Shown here: positions 34,523 through 42,856 of the stretch, piece by piece | How the letters are laid out: every line of letters starts with the position of its first letter | How positions within the stretch are numbered: the stretch's first letter is position 1 | Assembly (NCBI RefSeq): GCF_032197885.1 | Contig: NZ_CP134159.1 | Location: 1,798,001 to 1,862,000, forward strand | Origin: Levilactobacillus namurensis | GTDB taxonomy: Bacteria; Bacillota; Bacilli; Lactobacillales; Lactobacillaceae | Direction of reading: 5' to 3' | DNA: 64,000 nucleotides | The notes under the pieces: model-generated | Told to the model about the DNA's origin: nothing | Databases searched by the model: none | Seen by the model: only the letters and a program-made list of their open reading frames with translations | Position numbers and translations under genes: made by a program

Positions 34523-35395
34523 TTAAGGTTCCTCGCGAGTTCGTTCGATCACGTCACGGACGTGCATCAGAACCGGTTGCGTCCGCGATGAACTTCGGAG
34601 GACCGTCATCATGAAGAGGCTATCCAGGATGGCTAACTGTGACATCAGTGAGTACATTCCCTCGGAACGGTACTTGATCTCATCGGTCAGCGACAAAAAC
34701 GTGACCGATGACGCCCGTGACAACGGCGACCCGCTATAACTGGTGATTCCAATGATGGGCACCTGGTTCGCCGTCAATTCGCGAACGATTTGCATGGTTT
34801 CTTGATTCTTCCCCGAATGCGAGATCACCACGGCACAATCCTGGTCGGTCATCTTGGAGGCCTGCATCAACTGGATGTCGTAATCCGGGTGATAGGTCAC
34901 GTTCAACGAGGTCCGGACGAACTTATGGTACCCGTCTAAAGCGGCGATGGCGGACCCGCCCAGACCAAAGAACGTCACGGTCTTGGCGTTGATCAGCTTG
35001 ATCACGGCCCGGGCCATATCATTTTCGTTTAACGCGTCATTGGTCGCCGTTAACGAGGCCATCGAGGAATGGAAGACCTTGTTGGCAATGGTCCCCAACG
35101 AATCCCCTTCGGCCAATTCCTTGAATAACTTGCTGCCCTCTTGGGCGTCGTTGACCACCACGTGGCCCAATTCCATCGAGAATTCTCGGTAGTTGGTGTA
35201 CCCCAAGCGTTTGACGAACCGGGAGATGGAGGCCGTCGACGCACCCGCCGCACTCGCCAGTTCCCGAATCGTCATCTCACTTACCGTTGATGGACTGTTC
35301 AAGGCAAGCTGTGCAATTTTCTTTTCTGTTGCGGATAAACTGTCGTAAGTCGCCCGTAGTTTCCCCAGTGCTGAGCGTGCGATCGTCACCATCAC
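34523..35395 (-). CDS. RpiR/MurR-family transcriptional regulator
   Basis: 290 aa. N-terminal HTH_6 domain (SATEKKIAQLALNSP, EMTIRELASAAGASTASISRFVKRLGYTNYREF) and a C-terminal SIS domain (VTFFGLGGSAIAALDGYHKF, CAVVISHSGKNQETM) that senses a phosphosugar. Divergent from gntK, with ~310 bp between them. It is the likely gluconate or phosphogluconate sensor for the nearby gnt genes, inferred from context. GTG at 35395; an ATG and a GTG directly after it are equally plausible starts. Confidence 0.85.
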   Translation of the reverse strand: MMVTIARSALGKLRATYDSLSATEKKIAQLALNSPSTVSEMTIRELASAAGASTASISRFVKRLGYTNYREFSMELGHVVVNDAQEGSKLFKELAEGDSLGTIANKVFHSSMASLTATNDALNENDMARAVIKLINAKTVTFFGLGGSAIAALDGYHKFVRTSLNVTYHPDYDIQLMQASKMTDQDCAVVISHSGKNQETMQIVRELTANQVPIIGITSYSGSPLSRASSVTFLSLTDEIKYRSEGMYSLMSQLAILDSLFMMTVLRSSSRTQPVLMHVRDVIERTREEP

Positions 35396-35571
35396 CCTTC
35401 GTTTATTAATTTCTCTGTAAATATTTTACAGCAACCCCCTTGAAATGTGAAACTTTTTTACATATAATGGTCTTCGTTGCTATTAAGGGGTCCTTTTCGT
35501 TCATTGAATTGGCTCCCAATTGATTATCAAGGGGCAATGCTTGATTTCAGCGGGCCCACTAGTTAATATCA

Positions 35572-35585
35572 TGGTAGCGTTTACG
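35572..35585 (+). promoter_or_regulatory. cre-like site upstream of gntK
   Basis: TGGTAGCGTTTACG, with the cre core GCGTTTAC, 119 nt before the gntK ATG in the divergent rpiR-gntK region. Confidence 0.4.
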
Positions 35586-35703
35586 AAACAAGATAATTAA
35601 GTCAAATTAGTTATTGGGCGAAAGTTATTTGTCTCAACGACGAGAGCCATTGAATGTGATGGGGCTGGTCGCCCGGACTGAAGTTACGAAAGGATGAATT
35701 TTA

Positions 35704-37257
35704 ATGGATTACATGATTGGTGTCGACATTGGAACGACCAGTGTTAAGACCGTACTGTATGACACGAAGGGCAAGATGCAGGGTTACTCCAACAACCTGT
35801 ACCCCCTGTACCAAGATGTGCCGGATATGGCGGAAGAAGATCCAGATGAAATCTTCTCAGCCATCATCGATGGTCTGACCACGGTCATGCGTAAAGCGGA
35901 CTTAAAGGATGGTCAATTACACGGGGTCTCCTTCTCAGCTGCCATGCACAGCTTGATCTTACTGGACGAGAACCACAAGCCATTGACGCGGGCCATCACT
36001 TGGGCCGACAACCGGGCCGTTAAGTACGCCGATGAATTACGAGAAAATGGCGTTGGGAAACAACTTTACGAAAAGACCGGGACACCAATTCACCCTATGA
36101 CGCCACTGAGCAAGTTGATCTGGTTGCGTAACGAAAAGCCAGACCTGTTCAAGCAAGCTCGTTGGTTCGTCGGTATCAAGGAATACGTCATCTACAAGTT
36201 ATTCGGAACGTTGCAAGAAGACTACTCCATCGCCAACGCCACGGGGCTGTTCAACATCTTCAAGATGGACTGGGACGACCAAGCCTTGGAAGTTGCCGGT
36301 ATTACCCGGGACCAACTGCCGAAATTAGTGGACACCACCGACCAGATCTCTGGCATGAACCAGGATTACGCTGGTGTGATTGGCATGGATCCTAAGACGC
36401 CATTCGTCATGGGCGCTTCTGATGGCCCACTGGCGAACTTAGGGGTCGATGCGATCACCCCTGGTGTCGTTGCCGTGACCATCGGGACTTCCGGTGCCGT
36501 TCGGGTCGTGACCGATAAGCCGAAGATTGACCCTAAGGGCCGGGTCTTCTGCTACTACCTGTCTAAAGATCACTGGGTCGTTGGTGGTCCGGTCAACAAC
36601 GGTGGAATCGTCTTCCGTTGGGTCCGTGACCAACTCTTCGCCCCAGAAAAGATTACGGCGGAACAGATGCAAGTCGATTCTTACGACCTGTTAACGGAAA
36701 TCGCCTCCAAGGTTCCTGCTGGTTCCGATGGGCTGATCTTCCACCCATTCTTAGGTGGCGAACGGGCTCCAATCTGGGATGCCAACGCTCGGGGTTCCTT
36801 CTTCGGTCTGACGCGGACCCACTCACGGGCCCACATGGTTCGGGCTGCGCTGGAAGGTATCGTCTACAACCTTTACACGGTCATGCTGGCCTTGGAAGAA
36901 GTTGTCGGCAAGCCATCTAGCATCCAGGCCACTGGTGGGTTCGCCCGCTCTGCGCTCTGGCGTCAGATGTTAGCGGACATCTTCGAACAAGACGTGACGA
37001 TTCCTGAGAGTCCTGAAGGAACGGCCTTAGGGGCCGCAACGTTAGGAATGTACGCCTTAGGGTTGATCGACGACTTGTCAGAAGTGAAGAACTTCATCGG
37101 GGTCGCTAACGTCCACCATCCAAACCCAGAGACCTACGAAGCTTACCGGACGCTGGTTCCAATTTACATCCGGTTAAGTCGGCAATTGCAATCTGAATAC
37201 AAGAACATTGCCGAGTTCCAACGGAAACACCCACAACAAGTTTCCAAGAAAAAATAG
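35704..37257 (+). CDS. gntK: Gluconokinase, FGGY family
   Basis: 517 aa, full-length FGGY kinase. ATP-dependent phosphorylation of gluconate to 6-phosphogluconate, feeding the oxidative pentose-phosphate/phosphoketolase route. N-domain IGVDIGTTSVKTVLYD (phosphate loop), AITWADNRA; C-domain GASDGPLANLGV, TIGTSGAVR, HPFLGGERAPIWD, ATGGFARSALWRQMLADIF. SD AAAGGA lies ~9 nt before the ATG. gntP copy 2 would be the natural next gene, but an ISL3 element separates them. Confidence 0.93.
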   Translation: MDYMIGVDIGTTSVKTVLYDTKGKMQGYSNNLYPLYQDVPDMAEEDPDEIFSAIIDGLTTVMRKADLKDGQLHGVSFSAAMHSLILLDENHKPLTRAITWADNRAVKYADELRENGVGKQLYEKTGTPIHPMTPLSKLIWLRNEKPDLFKQARWFVGIKEYVIYKLFGTLQEDYSIANATGLFNIFKMDWDDQALEVAGITRDQLPKLVDTTDQISGMNQDYAGVIGMDPKTPFVMGASDGPLANLGVDAITPGVVAVTIGTSGAVRVVTDKPKIDPKGRVFCYYLSKDHWVVGGPVNNGGIVFRWVRDQLFAPEKITAEQMQVDSYDLLTEIASKVPAGSDGLIFHPFLGGERAPIWDANARGSFFGLTRTHSRAHMVRAALEGIVYNLYTVMLALEEVVGKPSSIQATGGFARSALWRQMLADIFEQDVTIPESPEGTALGAATLGMYALGLIDDLSEVKNFIGVANVHHPNPETYEAYRTLVPIYIRLSRQLQSEYKNIAEFQRKHPQQVSKKK

Positions 37258-37435
37258 TTTATCTGGTTAGTTTTTCTGAAAAACTAAGGCTAATTTCTTA
37301 ACTTTTTCCAGATTTTCACTATACAAAACCGTTTTCATCGAGTATACTGTAGTCACTTATTGAGGTTCTACAATATCTGTTGTTGGTAATAGATTTTGGT
37401 TCTTCGTCAACTGTTGTTGGTGAACAAAATATTGG

Positions 37436-37469
37436 AGTTCTAATCACTTGGTGATTAGAGCTCTTTTTG
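37436..37469 (+). terminator. Hairpin with T-run at the 3' end of the ISL3 transposase gene
   Basis: TCTAATCAC-TTG-GTGATTAGA core extended by GAG / CTC, then TTTTT on the plus strand. It overlaps the transposase stop codon and would block transcription entering the IS from the gntK side. Confidence 0.65.
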
Positions 37470-38715
37470 TATGAACTCGAAAAGCGAACAGCACTCTTAG
37501 CCGGAATCTGAAGAAGTTTCGGTAACCAAATCCAGTGCGTTTAATGACTTTAATCTTGTTGTTTGAACCTTCTAAGGGCCCGTTGGTGTAATGGTGAGTA
37601 AAGGTATTGCCAATTTCATCATGATGAGTCGCTAGGGTCTGGAGGGTTGCCAACATCTCTTCCGAGCAGCCCTCTAAGTGATGGAATACTTGATTATAGT
37701 TGGGCCAATCACGGTTTTTGATGGTTTCACGTAACCGATTCATCACGTTGTAAGTTTGCTTGAGCTCGGGATCAATGTCCAATAAAGCATCAACCACATC
37801 AGTGGCAGTCGCTGGATAAGGGAAGTTTGTCCACTTACGGAAAGCTTCGTAGTTGAGGTGATTTTCCGGCGTTAATAATAGTTTCCAATAGCGTTTTAGG
37901 GCGTGATACTCGCGTGAGGAAGTCGCCAGGGTTTTCATGAGGCGCACCCGCGTCTTATTAAAAGCTCGATTTAAAGCGTTAACCAAGTGGAACGGATCGA
38001 TGACAACGATGGCGTTCGGAAAGATCTGCCCCACCAATTTGGGATAGGTATAGTTCATATCGGTGACGATAATTTTCACATTTTCTCGCGCAGCCTGGTC
38101 GTAATGCTGGAAATACTTTTGAAGCTGATAAATGGTCCTAAAGGGTAACAGGTCGATCAATTCGTGGGTTTCCGCATCCATAAATTCAAAGCTCATCGCG
38201 TCGGTGGCGCTCTTAGTGCTTTTAACTTCGTCCATGAGGAGAACTTTTGGTAAATAGTGCCAGTTGGTTTGAAAGTCCCGTTCAGCGCGCAAGAGCTGCC
38301 GACCAACGAATGAATCCGAAGTGGATAACTCATCGGCAATGTGTTTGAGCGAAACCGGTTCGGTCAGTTTTTCTAAGCATTGTTTGCGGGTCGTATTTGA
38401 AATCGTGCAGTGTTTCGGCACCGCATTCGTCTGCGCCAGGAAATTGGTATGACAAGCCTTACAGTGAAAGTTTCGCCGATTGAGACACAGGATAACGGTG
38501 CTGCCCAATGTTTTTGCGAATCTAATGGTGGTCTTCCGCCAACCATAGCCAATAATTTGGTGATCATTGATAATCCCACAATTGCGGCATGCCTTGGGGG
38601 TGTAGTTTAGGGACCCCACCAATCGAATCACTCCATCATCACCCACTTGTCCTTCCTCAATTATTAAGTGTTCATCATCTATTCCTAACAACATTTTCGT
38701 AGTATCATTTGACAT
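37444..38715 (-). CDS. ISL3-family transposase
   Basis: 423 aa, full length. N-terminal zinc-binding pairs (CRNCG, FHCKACH), an HTH region (VSLKHIADELSTSDSFVGRQLL) and the DDE domain with VLLMDEVKS, IIVTDMNYTYP, VVIDPFHLVNALN and GPLEGSNNKIKVIKRTGFG. No internal stop, so probably functional. Confidence 0.95.
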   Translation of the reverse strand: MSNDTTKMLLGIDDEHLIIEEGQVGDDGVIRLVGSLNYTPKACRNCGIINDHQIIGYGWRKTTIRFAKTLGSTVILCLNRRNFHCKACHTNFLAQTNAVPKHCTISNTTRKQCLEKLTEPVSLKHIADELSTSDSFVGRQLLRAERDFQTNWHYLPKVLLMDEVKSTKSATDAMSFEFMDAETHELIDLLPFRTIYQLQKYFQHYDQAARENVKIIVTDMNYTYPKLVGQIFPNAIVVIDPFHLVNALNRAFNKTRVRLMKTLATSSREYHALKRYWKLLLTPENHLNYEAFRKWTNFPYPATATDVVDALLDIDPELKQTYNVMNRLRETIKNRDWPNYNQVFHHLEGCSEEMLATLQTLATHHDEIGNTFTHHYTNGPLEGSNNKIKVIKRTGFGYRNFFRFRLRVLFAFRVHTKRALITK

Positions 38716-38838
38716 AGGGCATTTCCTTTCTTGACTTAATTCTGTGGTGGGAGCAAGTTAACGGACGGGAGATGTCCGCTTTTTTATTCTAATGATAAAC
38801 AAAAAATCTGTCATCAGTAATAGATAAAAATCTAGAGA

Positions 38839-38852
38839 AGTCAACGTTTACA
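38839..38852 (+). promoter_or_regulatory. cre-like site upstream of gntP copy 2
   Basis: AGTCAACGTTTACA matches the cre consensus TGWAANCGNTWNCA at 12 of 14 positions, 44 nt before the ATG. It is the best of the three cre-like sites here. Confidence 0.55.
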
Positions 38853-38895
38853 CGTTGGCTTTTCAAAATTCAAAAAATGAAAGGGCTTACTTAAC

Positions 38896-40254
38896 ATGGA
38901 ACTATTAGCACTTGTTATTGGGGTCATCTTCCTGTTAGTTCTCATTATTAAATTCAAGATGAACACCTTCGTTTCCTTAATCTTGACCTCCGTCTTAACG
39001 GCCATCCTTTTGGGGATGAACCTGACGAAGATCATGACCACGATTGAATCCGGGATTGGGAGTCAACTCGGTGAGTTGTCCTTAGTCTTTGGTTTCGGAG
39101 CGATGCTGGGTCGGTTAGTTGCCGACGCCGGTGGGGCTTACGTGATTGCCACGACCTTGATCGACAAATTCGGGAAAAAGCGCCTGCAAATTGCCATTAT
39201 GCTTGCATCATTCATCATTGGGATCGCGCTATTCTTCGAAGTCGGGATGGTTCTGTTAATTCCAATCGTCTTCGCGATTGCGATTGAAGCCGACGTGCCA
39301 ATTCTCTACTTAGGGATTTCAATGGCCGCCGCACTGTCCGTTACCCACGGGTTCTTGCCACCTCACCCGGCACCAGTTGCCATCTCCGCCGTTTTAAACG
39401 CTAACGACGGGAAGGTCCTGTTATTCGGGTTAGTTGTTGCGATTCCTTGTGCCATCATTGCCGGCCCACTCTTCACCAAGTTGGCTCGCAAGTTCGCACC
39501 AGGTGCCTTTGCTCAAAAAGGGAACTTGTCTTCCTTAGGTGAAGTCAAGACCTTCAAGCCTTCCGAAGCCCCAAGCTTTGGGTTGGCCGTTCTGACTTCC
39601 CTCTTCCCCGTTATCTTGATGGCGATCACCACCATCTACAAGATGACCGTTGACGGTGGGGCTACCCCTACCAAGAACGCCACGATGCTGGACCAGATCA
39701 TTGCTTTGATCGGTGACCCAGCCATGGCCATGCTGATTTCACTGATTGTTGCCATGTTCACCATGGGTTGGGGCCGGAAACGTAAGACCTCTGCCATCAT
39801 GGAAACCTTGGAAAACGCGGTTAAGTCCATCGCCATGCTGCTGTTAGTTATCGGTGGTGGTGGGGCCTTCAAGCAAGTCCTCATCGACGGTGGTGTTGGT
39901 AAAGAAGTTGCCAAGATCTTCATCGACTCCAGTATGTCCCCATTAGTTCTGGGTTGGTTGGTCGCCGTCGTTCTCCGGGTGGCCTTGGGTTCCGCAACGG
40001 TGTCCGCATTGACGGCCGCCGGAATCGTAGCCCCATTGATGGCGCAAGCCGGTGTTGACCCTGCCCTGATGGTTCTGGCCATCGGTGCTGGTTCCTTAGC
40101 CGCTTCTCACGTCAACGATGCCGGGTTCTGGATGTTCCGGGAATACTTCGATTTGACCGTTAAGCAAACGTTAGGAATCTGGACGGTGCTGGAAACCATC
40201 ATCGCCGTTGTCGGGTTAGCCATCGTTATGCTCTTGAACATGGCTTTCCACTAA
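38896..40254 (+). CDS. gntP: Gluconate:H+ symporter, GntP family (copy 2)
   Basis: 452 aa, ~12 membrane helices. Signature segments parallel copy 1: GFGAMLGRLVADAGGAYVIATTL, SVTHGFLPPHPAPVAIS, LRVALGSATVSALTAAG, SHVNDAGFWMFREYF. Compared with copy 1 the conserved QGFLPPQPSP is HGFLPPHPAP, which may reflect different substrate preference. It lies downstream of gntK, beyond the IS. A cre-like site precedes it and a terminator follows, so it can be expressed on its own. Confidence 0.92.
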   Translation: MELLALVIGVIFLLVLIIKFKMNTFVSLILTSVLTAILLGMNLTKIMTTIESGIGSQLGELSLVFGFGAMLGRLVADAGGAYVIATTLIDKFGKKRLQIAIMLASFIIGIALFFEVGMVLLIPIVFAIAIEADVPILYLGISMAAALSVTHGFLPPHPAPVAISAVLNANDGKVLLFGLVVAIPCAIIAGPLFTKLARKFAPGAFAQKGNLSSLGEVKTFKPSEAPSFGLAVLTSLFPVILMAITTIYKMTVDGGATPTKNATMLDQIIALIGDPAMAMLISLIVAMFTMGWGRKRKTSAIMETLENAVKSIAMLLLVIGGGGAFKQVLIDGGVGKEVAKIFIDSSMSPLVLGWLVAVVLRVALGSATVSALTAAGIVAPLMAQAGVDPALMVLAIGAGSLAASHVNDAGFWMFREYFDLTVKQTLGIWTVLETIIAVVGLAIVMLLNMAFH

Positions 40255-40277
40255 TTAACTTGTGTGTTACTGTTTGG

Positions 40278-40310
40278 ACCGCTGCCCACTTTGGTGGGTG
40301 GCGGTTTTTT
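40278..40310 (+). terminator. Intrinsic terminator after gntP copy 2
   Basis: ACCGCTGCCCAC, TTTG loop, GTGGGTGGCGGT and TTTTTT. Confidence 0.9.
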
Positions 40311-40371
40311 GCGTCGGAATCCGCCCCACGATTGGACCATGCCCGGCGCTTTTTCTCCCCCACCATCATTG

Positions 40372-40436
40372 TGCTATAATGGTTGAATCAGCGATTTTCA
40401 CTGGTTCCCTGCGTGTAACGGGACCGCTGAAAGCGC
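40372..40436 (+). promoter_or_regulatory. Extended -10 promoter and hairpin leader of the APC permease gene
   Basis: TGCTATAAT (40372-40380) is followed by a leader that folds as GCGATTTTCA / TGAAAGCGC outside GGTTCCC / GGGACC (40391-40436). The GGGACCGC segment recalls the T-box antiterminator, but the ~80-nt leader is far too short for a T-box. Confidence 0.5.
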
Positions 40437-40462
40437 ATCTTTAGAGAGAAGAGGCTTTTACT

Positions 40463-41791
40463 TTGGCAAAGGCATTACGCCGTGAAATCGGCACATTCAC
40501 CGCATTGGCAACGGTCATGGGCACCGTGATTGGAGGCGGTGTCTTCTTCAAGACCGCCAGTGTGGTGGCCGCGAACCATTCCGCCAACATGACCCTCCTG
40601 GCCTGGGTCCTGGGGGGCCTGCTGACCATCTGCGCCGGATTGACCAGCGCGGAACTGGCCGCCGCGATTCCCCGCACCGGCGGCGCCATGCGCTACTTGG
40701 AGTACGCTTACGGGAAACCCGTGGGCTTCTTGATGGGCTGGGCGCAGATTCTGGTCTACTACCCCGCCAACATCGCCGCGCTCTCCATCATTTTTGGGGT
40801 TCAATTCGTGGCCTTGTTCCAACTCCCGGCAGCCTGGAAACTCCCCGTGGCCATTCTTTGTGGCCTAAGCATCACCGGATTGAACTTCCTGGGCGCCAAG
40901 GTCGGGGGCCGGGTCCAATCGGTGGCCCTAGTCTTTAAATTGATTTCCATCGCCGTCATCGTGATTCTAGGGCTGTTCGCCCCCGCCACGACCCACTTTG
41001 CCTGGTGGCCGATTGCGACCGGCCAGCACATCGGGTGGGGCCACGCCTTTAGCTCGAGTCTGCTGGCCACCATGTTCGCTTACGACGGGTGGATCAGCAT
41101 CGGTAACATCGCCGGTGAGATGAAGCACCCCGAACGCGACCTTCCCCGGGCCATCGTCTTAGGTCTGGCCGGCATCACCGTCATCTACACGTTGGTCAAC
41201 CTAGTCTTCTTACGGACCCTCCCAATCAGCGCCATCGCGGGGAACCAAAACGCGGCGGCCGATGCGGCCATGCAACTGTTCGGTCAACTAGGTGGCAAGC
41301 TAGTCACCATCGGGATCCTGATCTCGGTCTACGGGGCCATCAACGGCTACACCCTGACCGGGATGCGGGTACCCTTCGCCATGGCGGAGGAGGACAGCCT
41401 ACCGTTCTCCCGCTACTTCCGGCGGCTGTCGCGGCGGACCTACGTCCCCTTCTTCGCGGGGAGCGTCCAGTTCGGAATTGCACTCATCATGATGATTCTG
41501 GGCAGCTTCGATCTCTTAACCGACATGCTGGTCTTCGTGATGTGGGTCTTCAACTGCCTGCTGTTCGTAGCGGTCTTCAAGTTACGGCACCGTGAGCCGG
41601 AACTGGTCCGGCCCTACCGCGTTCCCGGGTATCCCGTGGTGCCGCTAGTGGCTTTACTGGGTGGCCTGTTCATCTTGGTCACCACCCTGGTCACCGAACC
41701 CGGCCTAGCTACCACGGGCCTGGCCCTGACCCTCTTAGGCCTCCCCGTCTACTTCTGGCACCAAAACCACCGGCAACCCACACAGCATTAA
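40463..41791 (+). CDS. APC-superfamily amino acid permease
   Basis: 442 aa with ~12 membrane helices. N-terminal GTFTALATVMGTVIGGGVFF (the family's GxG-containing helix-1 motif), SAELAAAIPRTGGAMRYLEYAYG, FAYDGWISIGNIAGEMKHPERDLPRAI, and the C-terminal FKLRHREPELVRPYRVPGYP. The layout resembles SteT/LAT-type exchangers (serine/threonine, aromatic or leucine exchange); substrate not assignable. The start is TTG, 8 nt after GAAGAGG. Confidence 0.88.
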   Translation: MAKALRREIGTFTALATVMGTVIGGGVFFKTASVVAANHSANMTLLAWVLGGLLTICAGLTSAELAAAIPRTGGAMRYLEYAYGKPVGFLMGWAQILVYYPANIAALSIIFGVQFVALFQLPAAWKLPVAILCGLSITGLNFLGAKVGGRVQSVALVFKLISIAVIVILGLFAPATTHFAWWPIATGQHIGWGHAFSSSLLATMFAYDGWISIGNIAGEMKHPERDLPRAIVLGLAGITVIYTLVNLVFLRTLPISAIAGNQNAAADAAMQLFGQLGGKLVTIGILISVYGAINGYTLTGMRVPFAMAEEDSLPFSRYFRRLSRRTYVPFFAGSVQFGIALIMMILGSFDLLTDMLVFVMWVFNCLLFVAVFKLRHREPELVRPYRVPGYPVVPLVALLGGLFILVTTLVTEPGLATTGLALTLLGLPVYFWHQNHRQPTQH

Positions 41792-41806
41792 CACAGAACT
41801 TATCAG

Positions 41807-41962
41807 CCGCCTTACCGGGCGGCCAGCTAGGGCTGGAACGCAGTGGGCACCACTTCGAGCCAAAGAGCGGTCTCGAAGCTGGGCCTTTGACTAGGCCGAC
41901 TGAGAAACGTCGTCCAAGTCAAATTTCACGGCTGAGCCCTAGCTGACCACCCTCACGGCTCA
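41807..41962 (+). repeat. Interspersed structured repeat, full copy 3
   Basis: Closing stem GGGCGGCCAGCTAGGGCT (41817-41834) with AGCCCTAGCTGACCACCC (41935-41952), only two G-T-type mismatches. Arm a CTTCGAG (41853-41859) / CTCGAAG (41872-41878). Arm b TTTGACT (41886-41892) / AGTCAAA (41917-41923). Orientation as copy 1. Compared with copy 1 the stems carry paired changes (ACAAGG to CTAGGG, TTTTCCT to TTTGACT). It lies 16 bp after the permease stop codon, in place of a terminator. Confidence 0.75.
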
Positions 41963-42007
41963 CATTAGCGCTAGAATGGCCTACTGCGTTAGGCATTGTC
42001 GCGCCAC

Positions 42008-42172
42008 CACGTGAGGTCCCGCTAGCCGATAGGGCCCAGCCGGTGAAATTAGCGTTAGCCGAGAGGTCTTCTCGGCTTAGGCTAAGGCCGAGCTTTGAGA
42101 TTCGCGGGTTTAGTGAAGTTCAAAGTCGTGCCCACTGGCGTCACGGCCCTGCCAATCGGCTGGTGGGACCGG
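42008..42172 (-). repeat. Interspersed structured repeat, full copy 4
   Basis: Closing stem GTCCCGCTAGCCGATAGGGCC (42016-42035 region) with 42145-42169, containing a 4-nt bulge. Arm b AGCCGAGA (42057-42064) / TCTCGGCT (42070-42077), nested in TTAGCC / GGCTAA. Arm a CTTTGA / TCAAAG. Inverted relative to copy 3 and the most diverged of the full copies. Confidence 0.65.
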
Positions 42173-42212
42173 ACTCCCCAGCCCACATTAACCACTTATC
42201 CATGCATGTACG

Positions 42213-42250
42213 AAAAAAGTTGTCTTCAGCATTTGAGGACAACTTTTTTA
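42213..42250. terminator. Stand-alone bidirectional terminator-like hairpin
   Basis: AAAAAAGTTGTC / GACAACTTTTTT around TTCAGCATTTGAG. No gene ends next to it; it lies between repeat copies 4 and 5. Confidence 0.65.
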
Positions 42251-42347
42251 TGTGTGACTAGATTTGGACTTAAAGCTCACAAAGCTTGAGAACCAGTGGT
42301 TGCAATTGCACCAGAACCTGGTGGTGAAGAATCTAAACGCAATGGTA

Positions 42348-42502
42348 AGCCGTGAAGGTGGTCAGACAGGGCTCAGCCGTGAAATTTTCCTTGGTGGACG
42401 ATTCCCAGTTCACTTAGGAAAAGGCCAAGCTTGAAGACCTGAACTTGAGGCTTCAAGTTGTGCCCACGACGTTCCAGCCCTGTCTGGCCACCCGGTAAAG
42501 CG
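42348..42502 (-). repeat. Interspersed structured repeat, full copy 5
   Basis: Closing stem GGTGGTCAGACAGGGCT (42357-42373) with AGCCCTGTCTGGCCACC (42476-42492), one mismatch. Arm b TTTTCCT (42385-42391) / AGGAAAA (42416-42422); arm a CTTGAAG (42430-42436) / CTTCAAG (42451-42457). Very close to copy 1 in reverse. Copies 3-5 and the hairpin at 42213 fill the 745-bp gap 41792-42536; no gene is seen there. Confidence 0.75.
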
Positions 42503-42536
42503 CTGGTTGGCACACCGTTGCGGTTTAAACCAAGCG

Positions 42537-42854
42537 CTAATCGGTGTAGATTTTCTTAGCTAAGCCGAAAGCGGACCATGCCTTGGGCCAGCCGGTGTAG
42601 AAAGATAGGTGGGTGATTAGTTCAACCATCTCATCCTTGGTGACCCCGTGTTGCTTAGCAATCTTCATGTGTGCTTCCAGTTGAGGCACCCCTTGGGTCA
42701 TCAGACTAGCGACCGTGATTAAGCTCCGGTCGTGAGCCGACATCTTGTCCTCGCGGGACCAGACTTCCCCGAATAAGACATCATCGTTTAATTCCGCGAA
42801 CTTGGGCGCAAAGTCGCCTAAGTTGTCGCGACCAGCGGTTTGTTTTTCAGCCAT
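42537..42854 (-). CDS. Carboxymuconolactone decarboxylase-family protein
   Basis: 105 aa, the AhpD-like/CMD fold: DVLFGEVWSREDKMSAHDRSLITVASL, LEAHMKIAKQHGVTKDEMVELITHLSFYTGWPKAWSAF. The CxxC found in peroxidase-type AhpD is absent (LEAHMKIA), so it belongs to the CMD-type branch of unknown activity. Last gene of a tight four-gene operon, 2 nt after the cupin gene. SD GGAGGGG. Confidence 0.88.
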   Translation of the reverse strand: MAEKQTAGRDNLGDFAPKFAELNDDVLFGEVWSREDKMSAHDRSLITVASLMTQGVPQLEAHMKIAKQHGVTKDEMVELITHLSFYTGWPKAWSAFGLAKKIYTD

Positions 42855-42856
42855 GG

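Larger units (their letters stand above)
37375..38825 (-). mobile_element. ISL3-family insertion sequence (ends not resolved)
   Basis: Contains an intact ISL3 transposase. A related 20-bp sequence lies on each side (37375-37394 ATCTGTTGTTGGTAATAGAT; 38806-38825, 16/20 identical in direct orientation and quasi-palindromic). A second ISL3-like end motif GGTTCTTCGTCAACTGTTG starts at 37398 without a clear inverted partner on the right. I could not find the 8-bp target duplication, so the boundaries are approximate. Confidence 0.55.

Noticed and set aside
40391..40462. T-box riboswitch ahead of the APC permease
   Set aside because: GGGACCGC resembles the T-box sequence, but the leader is only ~80 nt and lacks the specifier stem I.
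42286..42352. Frame reading VAIAPEPGGEESKRNGK between repeat copies
   Set aside because: Too short, no start codon or SD, and no family recognised; could be a gene fragment but evidence is insufficient.
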